Positions 46,571-59,568 of a stretch of 64,000 nt of DNA are shown here, piece by piece. Within the stretch, counting starts at the first letter, position 1, and each line of letters starts with the position of its first letter. Under the pieces are notes generated by a model. That model was not told where the DNA came from. It worked only from the letters and a program-made list of their open reading frames with translations, and ran no database searches. Source of the stretch: Ceriagrion tenellum (Eukaryota; Arthropoda; Insecta; Odonata; Coenagrionidae). Both the position numbers and the translations under genes were made by a program. The DNA lies in the NCBI GenBank assembly GCA_963169105.1, contig OY720637.1, positions 58,054,964 through 58,118,963 of the forward strand. The letters are read 5' to 3'.

Positions 46571-48099
46571 CTTTACCGGTAGAATACTTAAATAAATAGT
46601 AAATAAAGTTTCCTGCCTAACTGAAAAGGTGACTACAATTCTACACCCAAGAATATACTACTCTATAGTAGGATATAAGGCAATATTCAAAGAAATAGGA
46701 CCGGACTGTTGAAGCTTTCAATCAGCCGTAAAGAAAGGTGAGTGAGTAGCTCCATTCAGATTTCACTCAATAAAATCAACATGTAGAGAAAATTAGATTT
46801 TCGTGATGACATTGCACTTTTCTTCCGCGGAGATTTAGGTCAAAAAGAGGCCGTTGTTCTGAATGCTCCAAAGATTTAGACATTCGAGGGAACTAATAAT
46901 AATACAATGACAAGACGAACGTATTTCAGTGAAACGATGCGATCATACATGAATGATAAAGAGACGAATTTCATAAAAAAGAACCCCTTACAATACCACG
47001 ATCAGAGAAGATTACGCGACCACATGCGTAGCTACTGGGCTTTTCCCCGCAAATACCCCCGGATCCACCGTGAATACAGAAATAACTAAAGTCACAGAGC
47101 AAATATATACACGATTTCCACAAACTATTCTCACCTGAAATCATAAATACAGCGAAGAAGCTTCGGGTTCCCAATGAAAACGTTGTAATCCAGCAACACA
47201 GAATACTGTGCATTCCAGGTGCGCCATGCCTACGGGTTACCACGAAAATATGCGACGGGACACGCAACACTCGGTGACGGCCAGCACTGTAGCCGCAGGC
47301 TTCGTTTTCAACACAAACGTCTGCGCCAGCAAGGTCGTCCTCGTCGCAAACAGTTTCTTAACCCCAGCGAGTACTTCGTCGGGATTACGAATGCGACTCA
47401 CTCTCCAGTCAGGATATCTCATTTGCATCCTTCAAACAGTCGTAAGGAACTCCGTAAGAAGACTGGTGGGGAATCCAGCGTTCAATTGACCAAAGACTTA
47501 GCCATTCATTCAAGTGAGTAAAGCATTCATAATCGTGTCATCGAAGGCAAGTACCTATCAATTTGAATACATGAAATAGGTACATAATCAATACCAATTA
47601 TTAAGTTCAAGAAATAGGAGTGAATGGCAGGTGCGGTGAAAAAAATACAGAAATTATAAGTCGAGAAAATTAATAAGTGCATTACGTTCAGGATTCAATA
47701 TCAAAGTCAACCCCAAAGCAGAATGTATTTTACCTCTCTGCAACGGTTGATGCTAGGACGAAAAACTTTCTGCGAGTGCGAGCGTTTTAGTAATAAATTA
47801 ATCATAGAGGTTTTATAAGTGAATAAGTAAGCAATTCACGCATGATCAAGTCTTTGCTGTTACTGAGCTTAGTAAATAGCATTCCAATATTTTTTGTAAT
47901 GCATACGATATCTTTCTGGAGCCTTCATTTTCGTTCTGCGCCAATGCCGCGCCGTCGATCGATGTCCTGCTTGGGGAATTAGTTAACGAAGGTATAATTT
48001 GGATCCCTAAAATCTCGAATGCATAGGAATAAAACGGACTAAAAATTCTTTACACACATTCTTAGAAAAAATTCAGATGGGCAACGAAAAGTTAGGGAA
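46571..48099. other. Unassigned DNA, no gene seen
   Basis: Frames at 47208-47521 overlap in different phases and have no domain. Nothing was recognised. Confidence 0.4.
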
Positions 48100-48300
48100 A
48101 AATAACTCGCGACGAAGACAAAAGAAGTGCAGACAAGGTTGGGAAATAGAACGAATCTTAGGAGAGAGGGGATTTCGAAAGAGAGGGGACTAAGCGGATA
48201 GATGAGATTAGGAATGTGTGGAGGGCTGATGACTCTAATAGAAGGAAGAATGTTGGACGAGCGGAGTAGAAGGAGATAGGACACACGGTTTGGACGCATG
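48100..48300 (+). mobile_element. Degenerate LINE fragment
   Basis: One frame reads LMTLIEGRMLDERSRRR, resembling LLKSVIEGRMLGKRGRGR of the 46 kb LINE. The rest is too decayed to align. Confidence 0.45.
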
Positions 48301-48672
48301 AATGAGAAACAGAAAGCATGAGGACCAAGTCAACGGGTTAACGCTCAGGAAAAATGCCAAATAATATAAGATTCAGTCCTCAAGAGACGGAGTCTGTCAA
48401 AGAATAATCACTAATAAAATATTCCCATCCGGTCGCGTGAATGAGCATCCAATAAATGAATGAATTTATTTTAAAACAAGTAAGTAAATGCAAAATAAAT
48501 ACAAAATTAACAATGTTTAACATGCGCCCCATGAGGCGCTGGAGTTCCATGAACAAGTTGTTGGTCTACCAGTACAACCATCATATCTCAGCTATCAACA
48601 GCTATCTCTCTGAATATAGGTTGGCTGGACCTCCCCATCCAGCACTCCCATTAGTTAGCCGCTTAATTCCCA

Positions 48673-49442
48673 CTTAAAGTGATCGGAGCGGAGAATCGTG
48701 GGTTATTGATTGCATAGGCATATTAATAACCTCGCAACACTTTCGAAAGAAAATTCTTGAATCTAACTACACTTAAGTATATATTTATGTATATAAAAAG
48801 GTTAATCGGTTAACTAACCACAAATCCAGCTTTATAAATTACGCAAGAATTTTATTTTAAAACTTTCGTCTTCGTTAAAACACAGTTATGACTTGAATGT
48901 CCGGCGCGGGATTAAAAATGTAAGCGACAATCAGACGTGAATAAGTGTTTTTAACTCGGCCTGATCTGTTGATATTTTCTAGACATCATGATAACAGAGA
49001 GAAATGTTTTATTTCGCGTTTAGGAGAACATATGTCAATAGAAATCGAACTATTTCGAAATATAAGTCACAAGTGCCATAAGGCTAAATGTTACAATAGC
49101 ATTTTTAATGTATTCTACCTGTTAAGGTAGGTTTTGTTGAATGTCACAGGATCTCCTCCCGGTTTTCTACACTGTCAGGGCTCCATCTCCCTCTAGAGTA
49201 TCCTTTTTCGCCTCAGCATACGATCTACCCCTCTTCACCCTGTCCATGAAACCTACTCTCTCTCTCCCCCTCTTCCCCGCCTGCCCAACATCATTCCCTC
49301 TATCCCATTCTTGCATTAAATTGTCAAAAAACAATTCGGTAACATGTGATATTTCCTAACGTTATTTGTACATATTACACAAAGGCGCATGCAAATAGTC
49401 AAGCAAATCTGCACATATACGAAAATCGCTCCAACCACCTCA
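48673..49442 (+). mobile_element. MITE family C, copy 4, with inserted LINE tail
   Basis: It starts TTAAAGTGATCGGAGCG and ends AATCGCTCCAACCACCT. Family blocks GAATCGTGGGTTATTGATTG, GTCCGGCGCGGGA, CGTTTAGGAGA and TCGGTAACATG are present. About 190 bp (49128-49320) do not belong to the family and match a LINE tail in reverse. Confidence 0.75.
49128..49320 (-). mobile_element. LINE 3' tail fragment nested in family C
   Basis: Read on the minus strand, the end of this segment matches the sequence after the 46 kb LINE (GTGTAGAAAACCGGGAG, CATTCAACAAAACCTACCTT), and the rest is GA-rich like the LINE body. So the same LINE group inserted here in the opposite orientation. Confidence 0.6.
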
Positions 49443-49505
49443 ATTCCTCACTTAGACCTCCTTCACAACATACATCTCCCCGACTTCAATACGCACACCC
49501 AATAC

Positions 49506-50774
49506 TCCGATATCGGATTCAATTTGAAACACGGGAAGATTAACAAAGAATAAGTCTTACTCAGTGACAAGTTGAAGTAAACCGCATGGTAACCACAAAA
49601 CAGTGAACTGGTTTCTCAAATCCAGTCCTGCTCCATCGACATTTCGACGCCACGGGTTCACTATCCACCACTGTGTCACTTTTTTTGCACGCATTCCCCA
49701 TGTGCCTCACCCGCCGTCGCCAAGCTTTTGTTTTCACATAAAACTTAACTCTCACGCAACAACTTGACATCACCAAATGCGGCCCCGAAATTAGTAAGTT
49801 GAACCCCTTGGAACACTTTGATACAATATTTGAATTGGCTTTGAATACAACTTTTAGAGGGATTAGGGTGGAAGCCCCTAGACATTCGGAGGCTACACGT
49901 TAAGTTAGTTTGCTTGAGAAATTCAGAAATGGTGTGTTTCAGAGCGACACACTGAATAATCTCATGATGCCCCATCTCTATGTCTGAGAGAAGCGATAAA
50001 ATAAGAGAGATACATAGCCGAACAGAAAGGTATAAAAACTCGTTCTTTCCGCGCACAATAAACACTGAGCTCCACTAAATACACTACCATAATACACATC
50101 ACCATTTCGCCCCCCGATAACTTACCTCTCACATCTTTACACTGCGGGTGTCCTAAATGCCCCAGCCACACGCCCATGCGACGGCTTGCAGGGCAGTATG
50201 TAGATGAAATCATAATGAAGCTTCTCAATACGATTAAAAGAAATATTTGAACTCCATCTCCGTATAGTTATAGTTAGTTCAAAGGGCATAGTGAACGGAT
50301 GAAATAAGAGCCCTCCTTATCGTAGAAAAACGTGCATTAAATCCCCACTCAAATGACTAGCCTCACGGAATACCATTCATGGGATACCACTAAAGGTTTC
50401 TCTTCCAATGAAGTCCATCTCGGTAAACGTTCGATTCAGTCTTGAATGTATCCATGAATACGAAATCGACTTAATTTTCAACTCGTTCCCTCATGTGGGG
50501 CTTGAGGCTTCGACAGTGAATACGGGCCAAAATTTCTAACTATAAAGGTCAAGAAATAGATTTGTAAAGAAAGGAAAAGGCAGATCATCCTCATACCAAA
50601 TATAGTTTCAGCTTGATTATGGGGTTAGAAGCTAGAATATCACGAAATGAGAAAAATATAGCAAAACTGTGCGACTCAGAATTCATTCATGATCTGGTAA
50701 TCCGATATCGGATCCAATTTGAAACACGGGAAGATTAACAAAGAATAAGTCTTACTCAGTGAGAAGTTGAAGTA
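49506..50774. repeat. 74-bp direct repeat pair, 1.2 kb apart
   Basis: 49506-49579 and 50701-50774 are identical at 72 of 74 positions. Both begin with the palindrome TCCGATATCGGA and include AACACGGGAAGATTAACAAA. The second copy is followed by a partial internal duplication (ACTCAGTGACAAGTTGA). The enclosed sequence contains a LINE 3' end. Confidence 0.9.
49795..50209 (+). mobile_element. LINE 3' end (older subfamily)
   Basis: Coding remnants across frames: VSLLEKFRNGVFQSDT, then SDKIREIHSRTERYKNSFFP. The 3' UTR matches the 8 kb and 31 kb copies (CTTACCTCTCACATCTTTAC) and ends with the hairpin (AGCCACACGCCC, GGCTTGCAGGGC) and AGTATGTAGATG. Several stops and shifts. It lies between the two 74-bp direct repeats but does not abut either. 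Confidence 0.8.
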
Positions 50775-52645
50775 CGTACTCAGTGACAAGTTGACAAGAA
50801 GATGAACGGGCGTAAAAATAAATTCACGTCCAGGATACCACACCCTATAGACAGTTCTACGAGAGAAACGCCGAGGAAATTTCCTCTTTCGTTTTTAACT
50901 GCACGTCATTTATTTCTTCTAAATACACACAAAACAATACAATAAAGCACGACTTCCTGCAAAAGACTCATTATCTGCCGGATGAAAAATTTGGCGGAAC
51001 CATTTCGGCGTCTTCTGTACAGTCGAGCATAAACGGAAGGTCGGGTGATGCATGATAGACATTTTTTCAAAATATTCCGACGGGTTCAACTACTAAATTT
51101 TGTGGTCGCAGTCATACTTCAATAATTGAATTGTGGCATAGATTATTATAACTGGATTCACTGTGCGCAGGGTACAAAGTAACGTCAAACAACCTCCAGC
51201 AAGTAAGGAGTCCATTTTAGGAGAACGTCAAAAGTTTTTACAAGGGACGAAACAAGTTCAAGAGGCATATATCCTTCCCCAAAGTGAGAAATTTCGAAAG
51301 AAATCTATTATTACTGGGCATGGGGCGTATTTCACTCCCGCGGGGAATTAACCTCGGTTCTGCAACTAGTAGCCAAACCATGATTACTTTATTTCAAAAT
51401 TACACATTCTTAAATAGGAGTTTCACAGCAATTGCTGACAAAATAAATTTTTCAGTAAGTCGCATATGAGTAACAAGGCTATTTGGCAACAATGATAGAT
51501 CCTCAGAGAAACCAGCTCTCTGTTTAATTCAAAGGAACCGAATTACCAAACCGCATAGAAAGCCATAGTAACCAGCCATTAAAAGAAAGCCAGAAAACTA
51601 ATATGTGATTTTAGCGAAAGCGGCTGGGACTGGGATGTTTGTCGACAATACGCGAGGCAGATGCTAAAACTGCTGGAATATGACAGAGCTAACTTGAAAA
51701 GCTTTACGTATTGAAAAGAAAAAGAATAAGAACTTCTTTTACGTCGAAGGAGGTAACAAGGGCGGTTTGCGAAAGTATTATTGACAGCGCATCCTGACGC
51801 GTCGTTTACACGAAAATGTAACAGTCAAAACGTCGAGAACGTTGTGGACGACTAAATAGCCGCTGACGTGAACTAACGAGGAAAGATCTTCGCCCACATC
51901 GACGATGGAAAGATGAATCATTGGCTGTATCTTTACAAGGATCGAGAAATAGCCTCCTTCGTAATATTTTCTCAGGACGTGCTATCTGAAAGATTAATTA
52001 GTCTGAAATGTATTGGTTATCAAGCATATCTAAGATAAAGAGTGCGATAAGTGTGATTCACTTTTTCCTCACATTATGCTGTCCCTTTCGACAATTACCT
52101 TAATGCGTAAGTGACGAAAGAATGGTTGAAAAAAACGAACAATATCAGCCGAGCCAGTTATCAGATTTACCGTAACAGTCGTAATTATGTTTGAGGTATT
52201 TATCTTAAGCACCACAAATCCAGGGATATCAGCTTGAAATTGAATTCGTAATTTACAGAGGATTTAAAAAATATTCCATAGTACATTCAAAGAATTCAAT
52301 TATCATTAAGAATCCCCTTTGAAGACCCTACAGCGCCCCGAATCTAAGGATAGAGCGAACACTGACGCGATATACAGTCCGTAAGAAAAACACACCGATG
52401 CCGAAACTTTGCGAAAACTGGACTGTGCCCACAGATCGATAAGAACCCGGATGTTACACGAATTAATGCGACCTCTAGCGGTCAAGGCCAGATTCCAAAT
52501 TGTTCATTCCACTTTCAAGCCACGGAGTGAAAACGCCAATGTTCTTAAGTCAAGTGATATAATTATATATCACTAAAAGTGAGGTTGAAAACACCAATTA
52601 TCTCGCGCGTTTTTTCCCTTTCCCTGAGTAATCCTGTAGAACTTA
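50775..52645. other. Unassigned DNA, no gene seen
   Basis: No repeat family or domain was recognised. A small palindromic stretch (AATTATATATCACT) lies near 52560. Confidence 0.4.
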
Positions 52646-53193
52646 AAGGTAGTTTGAGCGAGATAGTTCCCTAGTCATAATGCAAGTTATATTCGAATCG
52701 TACTTTTTAATTTCAGCAGCTGTATGAAGCATGAATTAAATATTGCATTATTAAGAGTGCAATAATATACTTTTTGAAGACAGAAATTCTAAGTAATTGA
52801 ATAATAATATCTCTACAGGTTGACTTGCTTCATTTCCTTCACGCGGTACGTTAACAACTTCTTCACAAAGGAAGGTTTTTGACGATCCTGAAAATATTAC
52901 ATGTGATTTATTTACAAAAATAGTAGAGTAAACATACAAACTACACACTGCTAATTTTTTAACGAGATGTAAGTGTAAGAAAGTCCTCATTTTTACAAAT
53001 AAGGTCTCTCAAGAGTGCATACACGTACCACTTCCCATGAAAAATGGCTGGTATTTTTCGCCAAAAAAATTTCGGTAAGAATTCCGGTAAGAGGCTTACA
53101 TTTCGGTATCTTTGGAAGGGTGAGATATTTTTTGAACACGAGACCAAATTCATCGATTTCTAGGTGAAATGATATTTCGCTCAAAGTACCTTA
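52646..53193 (+). mobile_element. MITE family A, copy 6
   Basis: It begins AAGGTAGTTTGAGCGAGATA and ends TTTCGCTCAAAGTACCTT. If the boundaries are AGGTAG and TACCT, TAA lies on both sides, a possible 3-bp duplication. The family blocks are complete, with one short internal deletion around 52895-52910. Confidence 0.85.
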
Positions 53194-56100
53194 ATAGAAA
53201 ATACAGCATGTTGAGACGTTCTGGGCAGGGCATGGTGGAATTGTTTCATGTCGATTGATGACACGGAATCAATCCAAATTTTCAACTTGGCCAACAACAC
53301 ATTTGATAATGTGCGCTTTAGAATGACGCAAAACATCTTGTAGCGCCTGGTATAAATTTTAAAAAGTGAAAATTTGTCATCGTTCGACAAAATGTCGTCC
53401 GCGTATTCCTTTTTCTTGCTTATTGCGACATTATTAGCAACAAAGCCTAAAAAGGGAAATACATACGAAACACAAAATACAATTTAATTTCGTTTCAATG
53501 CCAATGTTATGAAAATCAAAAGTAAAGCGTCAAAGGCCGACACCAGCCGCTTTAAAACTCAATTTATCGACGTAAGATTTTTTTATCTCACGAAGCATTA
53601 ATAGATATTTATGTCAAATCATTGATCCAGCACATCGATCACTAGATCCTAAATATAGACAGGGTTTTAAAACATGAGACGAAAAGCATTCAAACGTAAA
53701 TTTCAGGCGAAACTTAACGCATATACTCCTTTTAGTTCGGCTAGACAACTTTCATCGATTCGCAATTAAATTAAGAGGCTACATAAATTAATTTGCTTTA
53801 CCGCTGGAATTTCTTGACGAAAGCGCTCTCAGCCGATCAGAAAATGGGCTCTGGACACACGCGATTCACAGGCCGAGGCGCCGAAACTATGGGTACATAA
53901 ATAATTAGGAGTGATACGTGAAATCACTGGGCGCTGGGCAAAGGGAAAGTCGATAAAGCAAACCAATTGAAAAGATTGATTGAGAGGTGACAATGGGAGT
54001 TAGCAACGATTTGGGGTAAGGGATGGGCCTCCCAGGTATACCAATCACAGCATAATAGCGGGAATAGTGGAATAATAAAACTAATCTCATTTTCCCCATT
54101 CACTAAAACAAAATGAACAATGCATATAATTTAGAGCAAACTTCGAAAGTTTTATTTAAATTTTCCCACAAGGAAGGAATCCATGAGCCTGTAAAATTAA
54201 AGCTCAATCGAATTCGAATGTCATAAAACACGAGTCATGCGTACTTTTCACAATTGTGCGAATTTTCCAGCGGGGTATCACTCCATATAGTAAAGCACAA
54301 GTCGTCCAGTATACTTTCCTTACTTTGACAATGGTCGTACCAGTCAAAACGTGGGTAGGAGTTGACTAATGAAATTTGCAAACCACACATGGGTATCGTA
54401 ATGATGATTCATTAACCTTGATTTCCAGTATGGTTACAACTTACTACGAGTACTATTCTTTACTTAAAACAAGACAAAAACGCAAATATCAAAAACAAAA
54501 AAAAATACAAGAAGAAAAAGCCTTATTGAATTCGAACAGTGACAGGTTTAATTCAATCCAGAAGCAGGCAATGTAACAAAAGGAAGCATTAATCGTAAGG
54601 CGAGAAAAAAAATTCTCTGAGAATGTTTATGATCAGACGTCCGTCACAAAATGCCTCAACTTTAAACTGACACTTAAACACACTTCAATTCGACCCCAAG
54701 AGAAACTCCACTAAGGCATGTAAGAGAAGTAATTAGTCAAAAAAGATTTTAAAAAACACTAGGAAAATCTAGAAAACGTTCAGCTGAGGCACCCATTTCG
54801 GCAGCCCCGGCAAAGGAGAAAATAATAACTTGGGAGGCGATCTCGTGGGAATGCAAGAGATAAGGGTGGATGTGCAGTTGGTCCCAGCTCCTTATCAGGA
54901 CTCGTAATGCAAGTCAAGTGCAGTCGGCGACACACTAGACCCATGACCAAGCCTCTTCGATAACGCGGCGAAGCAGACGGCGAACAATGGGATATTGATG
55001 CCGAGCGAAGAGTACCGTCCATCTAAAGGACTGCGCTCACGGAGATAACGGAAATTGGATAGGTCGGGTTACGTCGTGGTGGTGGCTATTAGCTATTATG
55101 GTTCAAAATATATTTACGTATTTTTATATAAGGTGCACAGAGAAAAAAATAACCATTGTCTGAACCTGAACTGACCGTGGAGGAGAAGGAGGAGGACCGT
55201 GGAGACAGAACAACTTTGAAAAAAATTACGAAAGCTAACTTTCGTTCTTCATTGTCCAGTGTGTTGTATTTTAAAAATTCTCATCAACGGTAATACTAAT
55301 AGCATTTTTAAGTACGAGAATACGCCGACCTTTTGCCGATCTTGGTCAAGCGATATGAATTCACATTTTATAAATATATTTTACGCTAGCAACAATGGAG
55401 CCCGCTAGCCAGTACCATTTGGATTAATTCATCACCCATTTTCAAACATATGGAAGTTGGTAATCATTTTACCAGTGGAGAGTTTATGGTCTTTTAAATA
55501 ATTAAAACGCTTCACGGGTTCGCTGTATGAAATAGTTAATTTCATTTTACAAAAAAGAATCCATCAAAAATTAAATTTCATTGGAAATTAAATTAGGGCA
55601 AATGTTTAGTCTCATTGAACCTTATGGAGAAAAAATACGAAATTGGCTTCACAGTCATCGCTATTTTGATTTAAATAACCCATTCCTCGAAAGGAAGGTT
55701 TAAACGGCAATAGTAAATGGTCCAGGATTTTTCTCACGGAGTACACTGATAATAGTTACTATTTAAATGCAATGGAAAAAAGGTTTTAAATCGCCTAAAA
55801 ATATTTTCAGTTTCAACTGAGAAACGCATATCGATTTAATAAAACTTATGAATACGAAGCGTCATGGGTGTTTCAAGAGAATCAAATAGAAAACACCGAA
55901 GAAGTTAGGCGGAAATAGAATACAAAGGGATTTAAACATGGTTTTAGGATGTAGTATCCATCTCTAAGCCTCTTAATAATCTAATAAAGATAACGACACG
56001 GGTAGGTTTTCGCCACCGCTACTAAAATTTCAAGCTATGACGAAGTACTACGCTTCGACACCTCAGATTAAATACAGCCCCAGCCAGGAGGCTAATAACG

Positions 56101-57335
56101 TGCAATACTTTCTCGCACTCCATGCACGAATCTTTGTTTATTTTTAACAAGGTTGGAGCCAACTGTACCGCTCCATGCCAAATTCTGTGGCGTATATTGA
56201 GCCCGTGCAGCGAGTCGAGACCGTGCTTGGCCAAGAGCGAGCTTTGAGAAGGCCCCCGGCACGGGGAACCGCTGCTGGCGGCTTAGGTGTTTGCGGAAGT
56301 GATTAAATGATAGACAGAAAAAATCGCGGGAGCATACGTTTACCCGAGTGGTTAAATGCCTACGTCACAATGGAGCAATCAGAAACTTCACACACTTCGG
56401 GTGGGAAAATCGTTTGGGAAGAAAATGGGAACTCGATTGTGCCTGAGACAGCATACACTATACATGCGATTCGTGTTGTCCTCGTAAAATCATAGAAATT
56501 AGATATACAGCCACTGAGTCCAAGCCGGACATGCAGCCTATACAGTGCCTTCTCCACCACAGAATATTCTAACGAATTTAGACGAATTTTCAATTTAAGG
56601 AATATTATTTATTTAAAACCTGCACAAAAGCTTTCCAATAAATAATAAACTCCAAACATAATTTTCATTCAGAATATATTTGCCAACGATAGGACAACTA
56701 TGCACTTCGGAAATTTTGAGAAGAACATTGAATTTCAACAACTTATTTACGACCCAACCCTAGTTACGTTGAAACGTTGAACGTGAGTCGGAAGAAACTA
56801 AATCTTTCGGGTTTTATTGCAAAATATTTGGGCGGAAACGATGTAAAACTTATCGGTAGAGAGTAGCAAAATAGCACGATTCGGACATTCCGCTCGACCG
56901 TAACGTAGATCTTTATTTTAACCCTCGAAACGACCGTAGCAAAGGTTACAAAAAAACCTCCCAGAATTGAGAGGTGCCAGGAGTACGCGTCTCCAAGGGC
57001 ATGAAATGAAAATATTAAAAGAAATAATCGGGTGGCCTGTAGTGCTCGAGGTTGTAACTAAGGTCATACCGACATGTTCAATCCACACTAAATACACCTA
57101 AAAATACAAGTGCTTCCTCGGCGTACAAAATCGTCTACTTCGTACTTAACCAAGTGAAGTAAGCTGTTTTAGTAATACGCTCTGTTGCACGAAATTTAAT
57201 GCCTAGGAAGTTATTAGGACTGTTTACATAAGACCCTGACATGAAGCGTAACCTGTTTCGGACTAGAAACTTTTTCAAAGAACTACGGAACTAGCCTCGC
57301 AGTAACTTTAGCTAGCGAGTCACCCGCTAGTGTTT
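53194..57335. other. Unassigned DNA, no gene seen
   Basis: The longest stretch without a recognised element. An A-rich tract lies at 54466-54530, and a GA-rich patch at 55175-55205. Frames at 54780-55022, 56022-56234 and 56307-56495 show no domain. Confidence 0.4.
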
Positions 57336-57337
57336 AC

Positions 57338-57465
57338 GCCTGGGCAGCTTAATATTATTATTATAATTAAGCTTGGTTAGAGCACTCAGCGCGAAATCGA
57401 GGGAAGTGGGTTCGATTCCCGGTCCAGGCGAATTATTTTTCCTCTGTGAATTTCACACAATTGCG
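57338..57465 (+). mobile_element. tRNA-derived SINE with internal AT insertion
   Basis: GCCTGGGCAGCTTA at the 5' side and GGTTCGATTCCCGGTCCAGGC at the 3' side would pair as a tRNA acceptor and T-arm. About 23 AT-rich bases disrupt the D-arm. The tail AATTATTTTTCCTCTGTGAA resembles that of the 9 kb SINE, supporting a shared family. The disrupted D-arm argues against a working tRNA. Confidence 0.7.
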
Positions 57466-58553
57466 ACCAGAAACTTCGTCGTAACGGAATGAAGATAAGC
57501 ATATGCAGGAAATGTTGAAGTAAGAAAGTTAAGGAAGTTGAATGGAGTTATTACCAGACATTGGCCACAGGATTTATTGAGGGCTACGGCATGTAGGGGA
57601 GGGTGATAGAGATGACAAAGCGTGGGCCAGGGAGGGGAAGTAGTAATCTTGGACGGTATGAGAGACAAGAAAAGTAAAAAGGATCTGATTCTAGAAAAAA
57701 CAGAGGAAGAGTTAAGGTGCACTATAAATTATCCACGGAATTACATGTTGGATAGTCCATTTAGCTGGTAAAATACTCATGATGATATAAAATAGGTACC
57801 AGAATTAACAACTCGCTAAGTGGCTCGCGTTCACACTTATCGTAAAAATATTAGGTTTTCAGGAGGCTCTATACTTTTGAAAACACAAAGGAAATCATGT
57901 TCAATAGATTCAGGGGATTATAATGCAATTTTAACATTGCGGGTGTGATTACACTGGTGCGCAATTTTACCCAAATACTTTATCATGGGTGGTTCTTAAT
58001 GCGTATTGAAATCAAAACACCCAATCCGCGAAAAATATGAACATTTTGATCTATCCACAAAGAGGAGCCACAAGCTGCAATAAAAAACCGCTTAATGAGA
58101 ACAGAAAATACGACAACCAATGGAGAAATTATGTTAGGAGGAGCTTGAATTCGCAAATCACAAGCAAGGCAAAGATATTTGAAACAACTAACCCTTCATA
58201 CACGATTTTTTCGTCTACCATGTGCAGTCATTTCAAATATTATCCCACACGCGTAGGAGGATCAGGAACTAAAAGTTACGAAAGAGATCAGATATTTTCG
58301 TTGTCCAGCTGTACAACTGATTTCTCAAAGGCACATAGACGTAAAGAACCTGATCAGAGACAAATAAATACTCTTATATATGTTACCCCTAGGCCACTCA
58401 GCGTGATAGAGGGTTAACTGATGGTTAATACGACTTCCCCACTACGATACGACCGCCCCACTATATATGAAGGATCAAATCGACAAATTAAGAGAGAATA
58501 ACCGTCGAACAGCTAGACATAGGAACTCCTCATTTAGGGGCAATACTAATAAT
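57466..58553. other. Unassigned DNA
   Basis: The 126-codon frame at 58037-58417 is one of the longest in the window but carries no recognisable domain or signal. No gene is called. Confidence 0.35.
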
Positions 58554-59013
58554 CAGGTTGTCCAGCAGCTGGGAATTTGAAAATTCCCTGAGATTTCCAG
58601 GTTTTCCAGACATAATTTTTATTTTTCCAGAGGAAATATTATTTTTTCTCGTTAATTATAAGAGAACGTTTGGTATGTTTCTTGGGTGATTAGACGTAAG
58701 GATTATTTTTAAACTTGCATATCACGTTCTTTTACGCCACTGATTTACAGACTATGACCAATAAGAACACAATGTACCTATATAGAAAACACTGCACCTA
58801 CTTTCGGTGATTACAGTAATGCAAAATGCGACAGCGCAAGTGAAATTTGACTCGGAAGCTTTCAGAAAAAGTCACACTGCTTGCGTTGCTGTTTTATATA
58901 TTGACACCGCAGAAAATTCCAGTCAATTCGATATTTCCCTGTTATTTCCAGTGAAAATAAAATTCCCTGAGATTTCCCGGTCTTCCCGGTTTTCCAGAGT
59001 GCTGGACACCCTG
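58554..59013. mobile_element. 460-bp TIR element, CAGGGTGTCCAGCA ends
   Basis: The ends CAGGTTGTCCAGCAGC and GTGCTGGACACCCTG are inverted repeats. Inside both ends lie inverted runs built from TTCCCTGAGATTTCC and GGTTTTCCAGA. ATAAT occurs just outside both ends, a possible short duplication. The C/T-rich sub-terminal repeats resemble hAT-like ends, but the duplication is not the expected 8 bp, so the superfamily is left open. Confidence 0.7.
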
Positions 59014-59568
59014 ATAATAGAACGAGGCATTATACACTGTAACCGAAACGCCATACTCTTCGTCCCTTCCCTCTGCCAAATCCTTTTGTCCTCCATTTTT
59101 GGTGCCCAGCGTTCCGACACCTCCTGCCACATACCTTTGCAGCGGATCCATAGAGTGCGATTCGGACGTGACGAGAAGAGAGCCGGGCAAGAGATATCCA
59201 CGGAAAGGAAAGTTACGCGCCCTTTCTCGGGACGAGCACGGGACTGATGACCGAGAAAAGATTTTCCTTTCTAATCGCCAGACTTATTTCTCGGAGCGAA
59301 ATCGCTCGGGGTTCAGAACGCGTGACCTCGGCGCATCAATTCGCGGAATTTTTTGGAGGCTTTTTTTCCTTCGCCATGCGACTTCCTACGTCACGACGAA
59401 ACCTTCGCCAAGGCGCGCACGCCAGAGAGGATCCATCGCGACTGTGCGAGTGGAAACTAAAAATGATTTCCGCCCGTTATTTATAAAAAAAACACCAATT
59501 TTATGGGTGACCATCCCTACCAATGGAAAAGCAAATGTGAGACGCTGTTAACGAAGATTCGTATAGGT
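59014..59568. other. CpG-rich stretch, no gene recognised
   Basis: 59100-59460 is GC- and CpG-rich relative to its surroundings, with several overlapping frames and no known domain. It could be regulatory or a host exon; nothing decides this. Confidence 0.3.

Noticed and set aside
57338..57430. Functional tRNA gene
   Set aside because: The acceptor and T-arm look good, but the D-arm carries an AT-rich insertion and a SINE tail follows.
58037..58417. 126-codon open frame
   Set aside because: No recognised domain, signal peptide or codon pattern, and AT-rich DNA of this length gives such frames by chance. It is also next to TIR and SINE sequence.
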